Shown: piece after piece, positions 43,201-54,227 of the stretch
Position numbering within the stretch: position 1 is the stretch's first letter
Layout of the letters: each line of letters starts with the position of its first letter
Source of the DNA: Prorocentrum cordatum
Taxonomy: Eukaryota; Sar; Dinophyceae; Prorocentrales; Prorocentraceae
DNA: 64,000 bases
Assembly (NCBI GenBank): GCA_963575745.1
Contig: CAUYUJ010014597.1
Location: 82,501 to 146,500 of the forward strand
Reading direction: 5' to 3'
Notes under the pieces: model-generated
The model's input: only the letters and a program-made list of their open reading frames with translations
Told to the model about the DNA's origin: nothing
Database searches by the model: none
Position numbers and translations under genes: made by a program

Positions 43201-46200
43201 GGGTCTATTCTTCCCCTGGTCGGGTCTAGTTTCCCTGTTGTCGGGTCTAGATTTCCCTGGGGTCGGGTCTAGTTTTTCCCTTGTCGGATCTAGTTTTTCC
43301 TTTGGTCAGATCTAGTTGTCCTTTGGTCGGGTCTATTTTCCACTGGTCGGGTCCCTGGTCGGGTCTAGTTTTCCTTGTGGTCGGGCTTAGTTTTCCCTTG
43401 GTCGGGTCTAGTTTTCCCGTGGTCGGGTTAAGTTGTCCCTGTGGTCGGGCCTAGTTTTTCCCTGGTTGGATCTAGTTTTCCTTTGCTCGTGTTTAGTTTT
43501 CCCCTGGTCGGATCTAATTGTCCTCTGATCGGGTCTATTCTTCCTCTGGTCGGGTCTAATTTTTCACTGGTCGGATCTAGTTGTCCTTTGGTCGGGTGTA
43601 GTTTTCCCCTGGTCGGGTCTAGGTTTTCCTCTGGTCGGGTTTAGTTTCCCTGTGGTCGGGCCTAGTTTTTCCTTGGTCGGATCAAGTTGTCCTCTGGTCG
43701 GGTCTAGTTTTCCCCTGGTCGGGCCTAATTGTTTCTCATGGTCGGGTCTAGTTTTCCCTGTGGTCGGGCCTAGTTTTTCCCTGGTCGGATCTAGTTGTCC
43801 TTTGGTCGGGTCTAATTTTTCCTTGGTAGGATCTAATTTTCCGGTGGTCGGGTATATGTTTCCCCTGGTCGGGTCTGGTCGGATTTGGTTTTTCATGGTC
43901 GGGTCTAGTGTTCCCTTGGTCGGGTCTAAATTTTCCCCTGGTCGGGTCTAGTTTTCCCTGTGGTCGGGTCTAGTTTTTCCCCGGGCCGGATCTAGTTTTC
44001 CTCTGCTCGGGTCTAGTTTTCCTTCGGTCGGATCTAATTTTCCGCTGGTCGGGCTTATTTTTCCACTGGTCGGGTCTAGTTGTTCCCTGGTCGGATCAAG
44101 TTTTCCGTTGGTCGGGTCAAGTTTTTTCATGGTCGGGTCTAGTTTTTCCCCTGGTCGGGTCTCGTTTTCCCTGTGGTCGGGCCTAGTTTTTCCTTGGTCG
44201 GATCTAGTTTTCCTCTGCTCGCGTTTAGTTTTCCTTTGGTCGGATCTAGCTTTCCTCTGGTCTGGTCGATGTTTCTCCTGGTCGGGTTTAGTTTTTCCTT
44301 GGTCGGATCTACTTTCCCTCTGGTCGGGTATAGTTTTCCTTTGATCGGTTATGATTTTTCCCCTGGTCGGGTCTAGTTTTCCCTGCGGCCGGGTCTAGTT
44401 TTCCCCTGGTCGGATCTAGTTGTCCTCTGGTCGGGTCTAATTTCCCCCTGGTCGGGTGTAGTTTTTCACCTGGTCGGGTCTAGTTTTCCCTGTGGTCGTG
44501 TCTAATTTTTCCTTGGTCGGATCTAATTTTCCTCTCGTCGGGTAAATTGTTCCTCTGGTCGGGTCTCGTTTTTCCCTGGTCGGATCTACTTTCCCTCTGG
44601 TCGGGTCTCGTTTTCCCTGTGGCCGGGTCTAGTTTTTCCCTTGGTCGGGTCTCGTTTTCCCTGTGGTCGGGTCTAGTTTTCCCCCTGGTCGGGTCTAGTT
44701 TTCCCTGTGGTCGGGTCTAGTTTTTCCTTTGTCGGATCTAGTTTTCCTCTACTCGGGTATGGTTTTTCCCTGGTTGGATCTAACTTTCCCCTGGTCGGGT
44801 CTATTTTTATCCTGGTCAGGTCTAGTTTTCCCTGTGGTCGGGCCTAGTTTGTCCTTGGTCGGGTCTAGTTTTCCTCTGGTCGGGCCTAGTCTTTCCCCTG
44901 GTCGGGTCTAGTTTTTCCCTTGGTCGGGTCCAGTTTTCCCTGTGGTCGGGCCTAGTTGTTCCTTGGTCGGGTCTAGTTTTCCTCTGGTCGGGCCTAGTCT
45001 TTCCCCTGGTCGGATCTAGTTTTCCTCTGGTCGGGTCTAGTTTTTCCCTGGTCGGATCTAGTTTTCCTCTGTTCGTGTTTAGTTTTCCTTTGGTCGGATC
45101 TAGCTTTCCTCTGGACGGATCTATTTTTCCCCTGGTCGGGTCTAGTTTTTCCCTGGTCGGGTCTACTTTCCCTCTGCTCGGGTCTAGTTTTGTCCTCGTC
45201 GGGTCTAAGCTTTCCCATGGTCGGGTCTAGTTTTCCTTGTGGTTGGGCATCGTTTGTCCATTGTCGGATCTAGTTTTCCTCTGGTCGGGTTTAGTTGTTT
45301 CCTTTGGTCAGGTCTAGTTGTTCCCCTGGTCGGGTCCAGTTTTCCCTGTGGTCGGGTCTAGTTCCCCCCTGGTCGGGTCTCGTTTTTCCTATGGTCGGAT
45401 CTAGCTTTCCTCTGGTCGGGTCTAGTTTTTCTCCTGGTCGGGTCTAGTTTTTCACCTGGTCGGGTCTAGTTTTCCCTGTGGTCGGGCCTAGTTTTTCCCT
45501 GTGGTCGGATCTAGTTTTCCTCTGGTCGGGTTTAGTTTTTGTCCCTGGTCGGATATAGTTTTCCTCTGGTCGGGTCTATGTTTCCCCTGGTCGGGTCTAG
45601 TTGTTCCCTGGTCGGATCTAGTTTTCCTTTGGTCGGGTCTAGTTTTCCCCTGGTGGGGTCTAGTTTTTCCCCTGGTCGGGTCTAGTTTTCCCGGTGGTCG
45701 GGCCTAGTTTTTCCCTGGTCTGATTTAGTTTTCCGTGTGGTCGGGTCTAGTTGTTCCCTGGTCGGATCTAGTTTTCCTCTGGTCGGGTCTAGTTTTTCAC
45801 CTGGTCGGGTCTAGTTTTTCCCCTGGTCGGGTTTAGTTTTCCCTGTGGTCGGGCCTAGTTTTTCCCTGGTCGGATCTAGTTTTCCTCTCGTCGGGTAAAT
45901 TGTTCCTCTGGTTGGGTCTCGTTCTTCCCCGGTCGGATATACTTTTCCTCTGGTCGGGTCTCGTTTTCCCTGTGGCCGGGTCTAGTTTTTCCCTTGGTCG
46001 GGTCTCGTTTTCCCTGTGGTCGGGTCTAGTTTTTCCCCTGGTCGGGTCTAGTTTTCCGTGTGGTCGGGTCTAGTTGTTCCCTGGTCGGATCTAATTTTCC
46101 TCTGGTCGGGTTTAGTTTTTCCATGGTCGGATCTACTTTTCCTCTGCTCAAGTTTATGTCTTCCTTGCTCGGGTCTAGTGTTCCCTGTGGTCGGATCTAG

Positions 46201-46640
46201 TTTTCCTTTGGTCGGGTCTAGTTTTCCTTTGCTCGGGTCAATTTGTTTCCTGGCCGGGTCTAGTTTCCCCTGTGGTCGGGCCTAGTTTTTGTTTGGTCGG
46301 ATCTAGTTTTCCTCTGCTCGGGTCTAGTTTTTCCCTGGTCGGATCTAGTTGTCCTATGGTCGGGTCTATGTTTCCCCTGGTCGGGTCTTGTTTTTCCCTG
46401 GTCGGATCTAATTTTCCTATGGTCGGGGTCTAGGTTTCCCCTGGTCGGGTATAGTTTTTTTTTCTGGTCGGGTCTACTTTTCCCTGTGGTCGGGTCTAGT
46501 TTTTCCCTGGTCGGATCTATTTTTCCTCAGCTCGGGTCTAGTTTTTCCGCTGGTCGGGCTTATTTTTCCGCTGGTCGGGTCTAGTTTTGCCCTGGTCGGG
46601 TCTAGTTTTTCCTTTGGTCGGGTCTATTCTTTCCCTGGTC
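40268..46640 (+). repeat. ~20-bp satellite, block 3 (6.4 kb)
   Basis: Several hundred degenerate units of the GGTCGGGTCTAGTTTTCCCT family, all in the same orientation as blocks 1 and 2. Two box types alternate: GGTCGGGTCTAG and GGTCGGATCTAG. Local higher-order runs occur where a CCCTGTGGTCGGGCCTAG unit is followed by a TTTTCCCTGGTCGGATCTAG unit, giving a ~40-45-bp period in parts of 42.9-46.3 kb. Confidence 0.95.
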
Positions 46641-46868
46641 ACGATGTCGGTGGTCATGGCGTCGCTGACTGCGCTGATGATGTCGGTGGTCATGATGGCG
46701 ACTACGATGACGGTGATGACGATGCCTAGTTGTTCGGCCCGCAAGCGTCGCGGAGCCAGCTGCCGCGACGCCGCCTTGGCCTCAGAAGGCGCGCCAGAGG
46801 CAGCGTCACGGGCGCGCCAGAGGCAGCGAGTCGGCCACGCCAGAGGCAGCGTCTCGGGCAACCATCTC
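46641..46868. other. short unique spacer with three 14-bp motifs
   Basis: CGATGTCGGTGGTCATGGCG and a near copy (GATGTCGGTGGTCATGATGG) lie at 46642-46700. Motif copies follow at about 46790, 46812 and 46836. This may be the C-terminal end of the 46869-47891 gene if its TAG is read through (EMVARDAASGVADS), but that is weak. Confidence 0.35.
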
Positions 46869-47891
46869 CTAGCGAAGGTCTTCCCAAGGGTTGCTATTGT
46901 TCTGCCCGCTTCCTGAGGGCGGTGATGTGTCGGGGCACGCCAGAGGCAGTGCATTCTGGCCGCTTCCTGAGGCCGCTTCCTGAGGGCGGTCAGTTGGCGG
47001 GCACCCTTCGGCCGCTTCAGGCAGCTCCCTAAGACCGCTTCGTGTTGGGGCGCGCTCGCCACGGCGGGGCACGCCAGAGGCAGTGCCTACGTCCACTTCG
47101 CCCATGGCGGGGCGCGCCCATGGCGGGGCGCGCCCCTCCTGCCGCGCCCAGTTCGCCCACGTGATGGGCATGCCTTTATTGTCGGCCTTCTCGCGCCAAG
47201 CGAATTCGTCGGAGTGTCTGTCGAGAAAGTCCTTCAGCCCCCCAGGCGCCAAAAGCTTGTTGAACGTCTCGAACGCGCGCTCGTCGCGCCACTACAACTT
47301 GTCGCGGGAAATCCGCGACGGATCGAACTCACCGCCGTGCGTTTTGAGAGCGTCGCGGACTAGTTCAACCAAGCGCGCGTCAGCGTCAGGCGCGTTAGCT
47401 TCCGAGCCCGCGCCCTGGGGGCGCGCAGGGGTGCGCGCTGGCAGCGCGCGCCCGCCAGAAGCGGGGTCAGCGGCGGCGCCGGGCATATTGGCCACGAGCT
47501 CGTCGGGCGGCGCCTTCCAGTGCTTCGGTCGGAGCACAAACTGGCCTGGGTTTTCGCTGACGGGCGAAGCGATGGCTCGGAGGCAAGCGAGTTCCGACGC
47601 CCCCTCTTTCGTCGCGCTTTCCCCTATCGCAACGAGCCGACGGCCATCTCCTGGCGCAAAGCTGTTCGGCAAAGTCAGGGTGCGCCGCCAGCCCGCGCAA
47701 GAGGCAGCGCATTCCTTGCACTTGCTGACGGCTGGGACCAAAGCGCCTCCGCGCACTTGAGGGCGCGTCGAGGCATGGTTATTCAGCACGGTGCGCCAAG
47801 TGATCTTCTTGTCGCTGACGCGTTGCTCCAGCAGGTGCGCTACGACCGCTTCGACGCGCGCGGTCTCGAAGTTCGGCCATTGCGCCGCCAT
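46869..47891 (-). CDS. uncharacterised protein interrupted by one TAG
   Basis: ATG 47891 begins MAAQWPNFETARVEAVVAHL. The frame reads VSDKKITWRTVLNNHAS, VPAVSKCKECAASCAGW, PGQFVLRPKHWKAPPDEL, and ARLVELVRDALKTHGGEFDP. It meets TAG at 47294-47292 inside DKL*WRDERAFETFNKLL, then continues GGLKDFLDRHSDEFAWREKA, MPITWANWARQEGRAPPWAR, GEVDVGTASGVPRRGERA, and a Pro-rich tail to TAG 46869. Both sides of the first TAG have strong coding character with no composition change. Two Cys-x2-Cys/Cys-x3-Cys-like residues (KCKEC, AASC) could bind metal, but that is a guess. The 14-bp motif is read in frame in variant form. Function unknown. Confidence 0.5.
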
Positions 47892-48149
47892 GGGGCCCGC
47901 GCAACGCGCGACGCGCCAGAGGCAGCGACTTCGCGCGCGGCGGAATAAGGCGAAATGAGTGCGCTAGTGGCAAAGCAAGGAGCGCTGAGCAGCAGCGGGC
48001 TCGAACCGAAATGTGACGGAAAGCTGTGGCGAGGTCCTAATGGATGTTCGGGGTGATCTGGTTTCTTATGACTTCTCTTTAAGGTGGTTCATCCCGATGC
48101 CAATGACGTCGATGCTTATGACGACGACGACAAAGAGAAAACTAAGCAC
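47892..48149. other. spacer upstream of 46869-47891 gene
   Basis: One copy of the 14-bp motif at 47912. Likely 5' region of the gene starting at 47891. No other gene is seen. Confidence 0.4.
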
Positions 48150-48226
48150 GACCCTGGTCGCGTTTAGTTTTCCCCTGGTCGCGTTTAGTTTTCTCCTGGT
48201 CGCGTTTAGTTGTTCCCTGGTCGCGA
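48150..48226 (+). repeat. 20-bp satellite variant, plus-oriented
   Basis: Four units of GGTCGCGTTTAGTTTTCCCC type. The box is GGTCGCGTTTAG, a variant not seen in the large arrays. This short plus-oriented run faces the minus-oriented array that starts at 48353. Confidence 0.9.
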
Positions 48227-48352
48227 GGGGGGGGGGGGCAGAGGAGGGGGTGGGCGGCGACGCCGAAAGGGGCGACGACGACGACGACGGCCCAGGTGGC
48301 GACCTGGAGCGGCGGCGCACTCTTCCCCCCCCCCCCAAAAAAAAAAGCACCA
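48227..48352. other. spacer at the satellite inversion point
   Basis: G homopolymer, GACGAC repeats, then C and A homopolymers. It separates satellite units of opposite orientation and could be the loop of a large inverted repeat. Confidence 0.6.
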
Positions 48353-49615
48353 AGGAACAACTAGACGCGACCAGGAGAAAACTACACACAACCAAAGGAA
48401 CACGAAACACGACCAGATAAACAAAACAACGCGACCAAGGAACAACTAAACGCGACCAGGGAAAACTAAACGCGACCGCGGAGAAAACTAAACGCGACCT
48501 GAGGGAACTAAACACACCAAGGGAAAACTCAACGCGACCACAGGAAAACTAAACGCGACCAGGGGAGAATTAAACGCAGCCAGGAGAAAACTATGCCCGA
48601 CCAAGGGAGAACTAAACCCCGACCAGGGCAAAACTAGACCCGACCAAACACCAAACTAAACCCGATCAGGGAAAAATTAAACCCGACCATAGGAACAACT
48701 ACATCCGACCAGGGACAAACTAGACCCGACCAAGAAAACACTAAACCCGACCAAGGGAAAACTAGACCCGACCAGGGAAACAACTAAACCGACCATGATA
48801 AAAATACTAATCATAATAAACGACCAAAGAAAAAAACTAGACCCGACCAAGAACAAACTAAACCCGACCAAGGGAAAAGTAGACCTGGCCGGGGAAAAAC
48901 TAAACCCGACCAGAGGAGAACTAGACCCGACCAACAGAAGATTTAAACCCGACCAGAGGACAACTAACCCCGACCAATGAAAAACTAGACCCGACCGAAG
49001 AAAAACTAAACCCGACCAAAGAAAAAAACTAGCCACGACCAAAGGAAAACTCATCCCGACCAAAGGAAAACTAGACCCGGCCAGGGAAAAAGTAAACCCG
49101 ACCATGGGAAAACTAAACCCGACCAAGGGACAACTAAAGCCGGCCGAGGAAAAACTAAACCCGACCAAGGAAAAACTAGACCCGACCAAATGACAAACTC
49201 GACCCGACCAAAGGAACAACCAGACCCGACCAGGGGAACACTAGACCCGACCAGGGGAAAGACCAGGCCCGACCAGAGGAACAACTAGACCCGACCAAAG
49301 GAAAACTAAACCCGACCAAAGAAAAACTAGACCCGACCATCGGAAAAATTAGACCCGACCAGGGAAACTAGACCCGACCAAAGGAAGAGTAGACCCGACC
49401 AAAAGAAAACTAGACCCGACCAAAGAAAAACTAAACCCGACCAGAGAAAGACTAGACCCGACCAAAGGAACAACCAGACCCGACCAGGGGAAAACTAGAC
49501 CCGACCAGGGAAAAAAAACAAGTAGACCCGACCAAAGAACAGACTAGACCCGACCAAGGGAAAACTAAACCCGACCATGAGAAAACTAAGCGCGACCATA
49601 GGAAAACTGAACAGG
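48353..49615 (-). repeat. 20-bp satellite, block 4, inverted
   Basis: Same satellite read on the minus strand (CCCGACCAGGGAAAACTAGA on plus). Units next to the inversion point (about 48365-48590) have the CGCGACC box, matching the plus-oriented units at 48150-48226. Beyond about 48590 they switch to the CCCGACC box of the large arrays. Variant types are therefore arranged symmetrically about the inversion point. Confidence 0.95.
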
Positions 49616-49975
49616 AGACGTGGGATATGGTAACCAATGCCATGAGAACATGACGGAACATAACCACAAATAGCATGATTGCGCCGATGGCGATGACGAC
49701 GGAGAAATCGCGACCGCCGCGACCTGCGGCGATGGCAGCGGCGGGTGCGATATGTCCGAGCCGAGCGCAGCCGCAGCATTCGCGCCTCAGAAGGGCCCAC
49801 GCCGCCGACAGCCGTGGGGCCTACATCACTGTCGCGCGCCACCGCAGAACTCATCCTCAGAACCGATGCCACAGGGCCCCTCTCGGAAACGAATGCTCGA
49901 GCGACCTCTCACGCGGCTACGGGCGCGCCGGAGGCAGCGTCGTGGCACGCCAGAGGCAGTGTGTCAAATGCCCAC
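49616..49975. other. spacer between satellite and gene
   Basis: Mixed unique sequence with two 14-bp motif copies (49927, 49950). It probably holds the 3' region of the gene ending at 49976. Confidence 0.4.
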
Positions 49976-52920
49976 CTACTCGTCGTCCGAGCTCGCGCCA
50001 TCCCCCTCCCCCTCCTCATCCTCGCCGTCCCCGGCCACTGGCATCAACAGACGGTTCGCCTCCATCATGGCTCCGCTGAAATACTTGCTGGCTTTCTCGA
50101 CGAACTCGGCGTCGCCGCCCAATTGCTCCGCGTGCCCCTCCTCCTCCTCGTGGCCCGCCTTGTGCATCGCGCACCTGTCCACGATGGCATCGAGCCAGTC
50201 CCGGTGCGCATCGTTGGCAGCGATGCCTTCGCACTCAATAGCGCCAGAGGCAGCAACAGCCAAAGCGCCAGAACCTGGAGTGAAGTCCACGACGCGGGTC
50301 ACTTTGTGGTGCTCCACGAGAGTCTGCCACAAGCTGAGCGACTTCACCTCGGCGTGCGAGAACGGGTGGCCCGTCGAGTCGACGCCCCCCTGCAGGCGCG
50401 GTTGCCCCCCGTCAACGCCAGCGCGAGATGCAGCTCCCAAGATGCTCATCTTCGTCTCGTGGTCCACGCGAGGGAGCTCGGAGAAGCGCCGCATTGGGAT
50501 ACCGCTGTATGACGTGTCTGCGGTCGAGGACTCGCCGCGCGCGTTGAACTCCGCACGGTGCAGCACTTTCCGCGGCGGGCCCTTGAGTGGCATCGAGAAA
50601 AAAGCTGCACCCCTGTTGTTCTTCGTGTAGCTCGACGCCCTGGCCGCGGACCGCGGGTCCACCTTCTTCGCCGGTTGCTCGTGCACGAACCAGCGCTCGA
50701 CGTGCGCGCGGGCGCCTCCCGACTCCAACTTCGCATCGAAGGACTCAATTACCCTTCGGTTCGCGCGGCTCCTGCCGTCGAGGAAGATGAAGACACCATC
50801 CGTCTGCCTCTTCTGCAAGAAGAACTCGATGACGCGCTTGAACTTCGCCTCGCCACGCGCCATCTGCTCGTTCACCCTCGCCTTGGCGCCTTGCTTGACG
50901 ACGTTGGGCGGGAACGTGTCCGCTGCGAGGATGAACGCGCGAACGTCGTTCTTCTTCCCGAAGCGGCGCCCGCTGAGCGCACCCCACAAGCCCTGCATCT
51001 GCGCCACTGCGTACTCCGCGCCAGAGGCACCGCCGACAGACGGCAAACTGGCGAACTTCACAGTTTTCCTGCGGAGCTGCTTGAGCTGCTCCTGGAACTT
51101 CTGGAGCTCTGCCTCTTGCTCGTCCCCGAGCTCGGACATCCCCAACAAGCCGAGATTTGCATCCAGATCGGGGTCGGTGGTGATGGGCCCGCCCGTGCGC
51201 GCGGCCACGATGGCGCGGCACTTGGCGCTGGCGCCCTGGCTGGTCTCGGCGAGGTGCGCTTGCCAGACGGACCCAGTGGTGCTGTTCTGCAACTCCTGCC
51301 GGGCAAGCTCGGCAATTTCGTCGTCGAAAGCGCTCGACCACAGAGGCCGCGCGACGTCGATCATCGCCGTCGTCTTGATTCCGATGCTCAGCCACGGGGG
51401 GCGCAAACAATGTCTCCATCCCGTCGGCGCCGCCGCCTGAGTCGGACGCGCGGCGCGAAGCCGCGGGCCCATCCGCGCCAGAGGCAGCGAACTTCTGGGG
51501 GGCGTGGAGAGGCGTCTTAAATGCCGCCATGTCGTTCCCCACTTCCTTGTTCATGAGAAACGCCTCGTGGAAGATGTGCTCGACGAGCTCCTTTTTCTTG
51601 AAGAGCGCGCGGGGCGCCCCTGGCGTCTTCCTATCGCGCCCGACGACCCGGCGCACGACCAGTTCCTCGCCCTTCGGGGCGTCGCCCGTCAAGCGGGCCA
51701 CGCGGAAACTGTCCATGATGAAAACGAGCAATTCCCTGGCCTCGGCGTCAGAACCGCCCCTCGCGGAGCAGGCGAAGCCGATCCCCATGAGAAGCGCAGG
51801 GTCGCGAAGCTCTGGAAAATACACTTCGGCCAGCGCGAAAGCCGAACTGCAGGCACCGTCGAGGACGAAAGGGCGCAGACCTTTCAGCGCCGCGGCGGTT
51901 GCAGCGGCGCGCGCTTTTCCTTTGAACTAGAGGCCGTGGGCCTTCAGCGCAGCCTCCAGCTTCGACACTGGTTCCTGTTTGGCGAGACAGTTCTCCGCGC
52001 TGGTCAAGCGGCGCGTTTGTTCTGCGAGCCGCCAGGCGGCCTCGGCGCCAGAGGCGGCATGCGCAGAGAACATCTGCTCTGAAAATGCCAGAGCGGCCAA
52101 GCGGGTCGCGTCGCCATCAGGCAGCAAAAAGCATCCTGATGGGCACGGACAACGCGGCATTGAACTGAGGCCACGCGCGGTCTTCGTTGGACTGCTGGAG
52201 CGCCTCGCTCATAGCAGCGCGCCGCGTGGTGACCGCCGCGCGCCACGCGAGCATGGCCAGAGCCTCTGCCAAGCAAACTCCAGGCTTGTTAGGCTCAAAC
52301 CGCTGGGCGACCTTGACGTCGACCACCAAGGCGGGGATAGGCGCGTCGAAGGAGAGGCGCCGCGAGGGCGCGTGCTTGGAGGAGAAGGAGTACGCCTCCT
52401 CCGACCACGCGCCCATGGCACCCACGAGCTGGCTCACGGTGACGTCGTCGATGTCCGAGCAAATCGGGTCCAACATCCACGCCGTCCCCGCTGCCTCGTA
52501 CTCCTTGGTGCGGGAGAAGCTCGCAACCAAGTTGTCGTAGTCCATGACCTCGCGAAACGAACTGAGGTTTGCGCCAGAGGCAGCATCAGTGATGGCCAAC
52601 GGCGGAATCAAAGAACACTTGGCGGGCACCGCGAAGGACACCTCGCGCTTGCGCTGCCCCAGGAGGCTGAGCAAACTATGGTCGACGCGGTGCTTCACTT
52701 GGCGCACCCACTCCTTGACGTGACCCTGCTGCATCGACGCGTGGTCCGTCTCGAGGAGCTGCGCGATGCACAGGGCCGGCGGCGCGCCAGAGGCAGCGGC
52801 GGGCGGCGCGCCAGAGGCAGCGGCGGGCGGCGCGCCAAAGGCAGCGGCTGGTGAGGCCGCCGCGGCCGCCGCCTTCTTCGCAGGCGACGGGATCCCCGCA
52901 TCACCTGCCCTCTTGCCCAT
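49976..52920 (-). pseudogene. long uncharacterised gene with three frame lesions
   Basis: Read on minus from ATG 52920: basic start MGKRAGDAGIPSPAKKA, three tandem AAASGAPP units, then VKEWVRQVKHRVDHSLLSLL, PICSDIDDVTVSQLVGAMGA, PALVVDVKVAQRFEPNKPGV. Near 52130 a one-base shift at a degenerate motif (GCTGCCTGATGGCG) changes frame to TRLAALAFSEQMFSAHAASG. In-frame TAG follows at 51929-51927, then LKGLRPFVLDGACSSAFALA, REKELL-like and KKKELVEHIFHEAFLMNKEV. At a C-run near 51400 the frame shifts again to IDVARPLWSSAFDDEIAELA, KNDVRAFILAADTFPPNVVK, RQTDGVFIFLDGRSRANRRV and VVDFTPGSGALAVAASGAIE. It ends acidic at TGA 49976. TPGSGALA recalls the glycine-rich SAM-binding loop of methyltransferases, so a methyltransferase-like C-terminus is possible. 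It may instead be one or more expressed genes if the lesions are errors or introns. Confidence 0.45.
52785..52852. repeat. 24-bp tandem repeat built on the 14-bp motif
   Basis: Three units of CGCCAGAGGCAGCGGCGGGC plus GGCG; the third has CAAAG in place of CAGAG. In the minus frame each unit encodes eight residues (GAPPAAAS), near the N-terminus of the long gene. Confidence 0.85.
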
Positions 52921-52992
52921 GGCGGCTGCTGGTGGTTGGGAGGGAACGCGAAAAGCAAAAGCGAGCTACTCGCGTCCGAGAGCCGAAACCAC

Positions 52993-53185
52993 TGTGGATG
53001 ATGATGATGATGGCGATGATGATGATGATGACGATGATGATGATGAGGACAATGATGGTGACGACGATGATGGCGATGGTGATCATGATGATGGTGACGA
53101 CGATGATGACAACTGTTGGTTGCGTGATGACGGTGATGATGCTAACGACCGTGAGGATGATGATGTTAGCGACGCTGCAAATCCT
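52993..53185. repeat. (GAT)n/(GAC)n microsatellite
   Basis: GATGATGATG-type run with GAC and GGT interruptions. Plus frames read poly-Asp and minus frames poly-Ile; these are artefacts. It lies just upstream of the start of the long minus-strand gene. Confidence 0.9.
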
Positions 53186-53900
53186 TAATATGATGCCCCC
53201 CCGTGGTGGACCAGTCAGAAGGATGCAAGGGTACCCTCGGGAAGGTTGCCCATCTTTGCTGTGCGGGCTGACTGTCCAAAGTGTACCTTCTCCTGCACGT
53301 CCACTTCGGCACCGCCTGATCCCTGGGCTTCGCCCTCTCCCGGCCGCGTGAGGCCCCGCCTTCTTCCGCTCTTTCTCTGCTAATGAAAGCTGTGCGCGTC
53401 CCGCTCAGCTTTCAGCGGAAGAGGTTCGCTCTCGCCCTGCAGATGACAAAAATGAAGGGGCCCCAGGACACACAAATAAATACACACACATAAAAATATT
53501 CCCCATATTTTCCCATATTTTCTGGGTTTCTGTCTCTCCCCCCACTTCCCATATTTTCCTATATATTTTTGGGGAATCGAGGATTAATTGTGTCTGTGTG
53601 TTTGTCCCCTCCTGAAAAATGTAGCTCCCAAACCTTTGGTCAGGGGGCGGGAAGGGAGAGTCGGCCCCGCGTGGCCCTCAAACCCGGGTCAGCCAGAGGG
53701 GCTTGGCTGACCCCCGTCAGCGTTCAGTCGGGCCTGCCCCTCTGCGGGGGGAAGATCCAAAAATAGTCAAACATAATATGGGGATTATTTTTTTATAACA
53801 ATTTTTGAAGATTGTGGGTATGCTTTGTTTTCCGTCCAAAATCGGCCTGTAGGGGGACAGGCCCGACTTCACGTTAGCGCTGACCCCCAGTACGTGGGTA
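53186..53900. other. no gene supported; AT-rich island
   Basis: CCCATATTTTC repeats four times at about 53500-53565 in an AT-rich stretch. A palindromic stretch with GTCAGCCAGAGGGGCTTGGC lies near 53690-53715. No gene is seen. Confidence 0.45.
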
Positions 53901-54227
53901 CCAGCGTGAGTACGCCACCCTCAGCCACGAAGGCGCGCACGGTCGGGAGAAGCGAGGGCAGGGTCGGGACAAAGACTGATCGGAACAGCTCGGGAATCTG
54001 TGGGATCCGGCGGTTCCGAGCGATGGATCGGGCGCTGCGGCTTCCTCAGCGCGTTCCGCTTCTCCCCGAGGGCTTTCTGGAACGCTCTGGAGCGACCTGC
54101 CCCGTCCCTGAGCTTGCCCGATCAGGGCCGATGGCAGAGGACGCGGGGCGGGCGGGCCGCCGGGCCCCCCCCATCGGAGCCCCGCGGGGCGGGCGGTCGT
54201 GGGCCGAGGCGCCCTCCGCGCTGGTCT

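Larger units (their letters stand above)
21265..52846 (+). repeat. dispersed 14-bp motif GCGCCAGAGGCAGC, about 60 copies
   Basis: The motif GCGCCAGAGGCAGC, or a form with one or two changes, recurs between 21.3 and 52.8 kb. Examples start near 22637, 22938 (four tandem at 18-bp spacing), 23413, 24420, 24467, 24749, 25467, 25515, 25757, 27570, 27820, 28846, 29557, 30018, 30040, 30640, 31140, 31550, 31826, 31850, 31868, 37696, 46790, 46812, 46836, 47912, 49927, 50243, 51474, 52570 and 52785-52846 (three at 24-bp spacing). I saw none in reverse orientation and none in 0-20 kb or 53-64 kb. On the sense (minus) strand it reads GCTGCCTCTGGCGC and usually encodes AASGA. The core GCC-AGA-GGC has complementary arms. 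This entry spans the zone, not a continuous repeat. Confidence 0.85.

Noticed and set aside
43564-45218. Thr-Arg-Pro-Asp-Gln-type repeat proteins and Ser-Leu-Val-Gly-type proteins
   Set aside because: These are translations of the ~20-bp satellite, seen in pieces on both strands and broken wherever unit length departs from 21.
53640-53760. possible tRNA or structured RNA around the paired GTCAGCC/GGCTGAC words
   Set aside because: No cloverleaf with the expected arm lengths or GTTCRANNC loop could be drawn.
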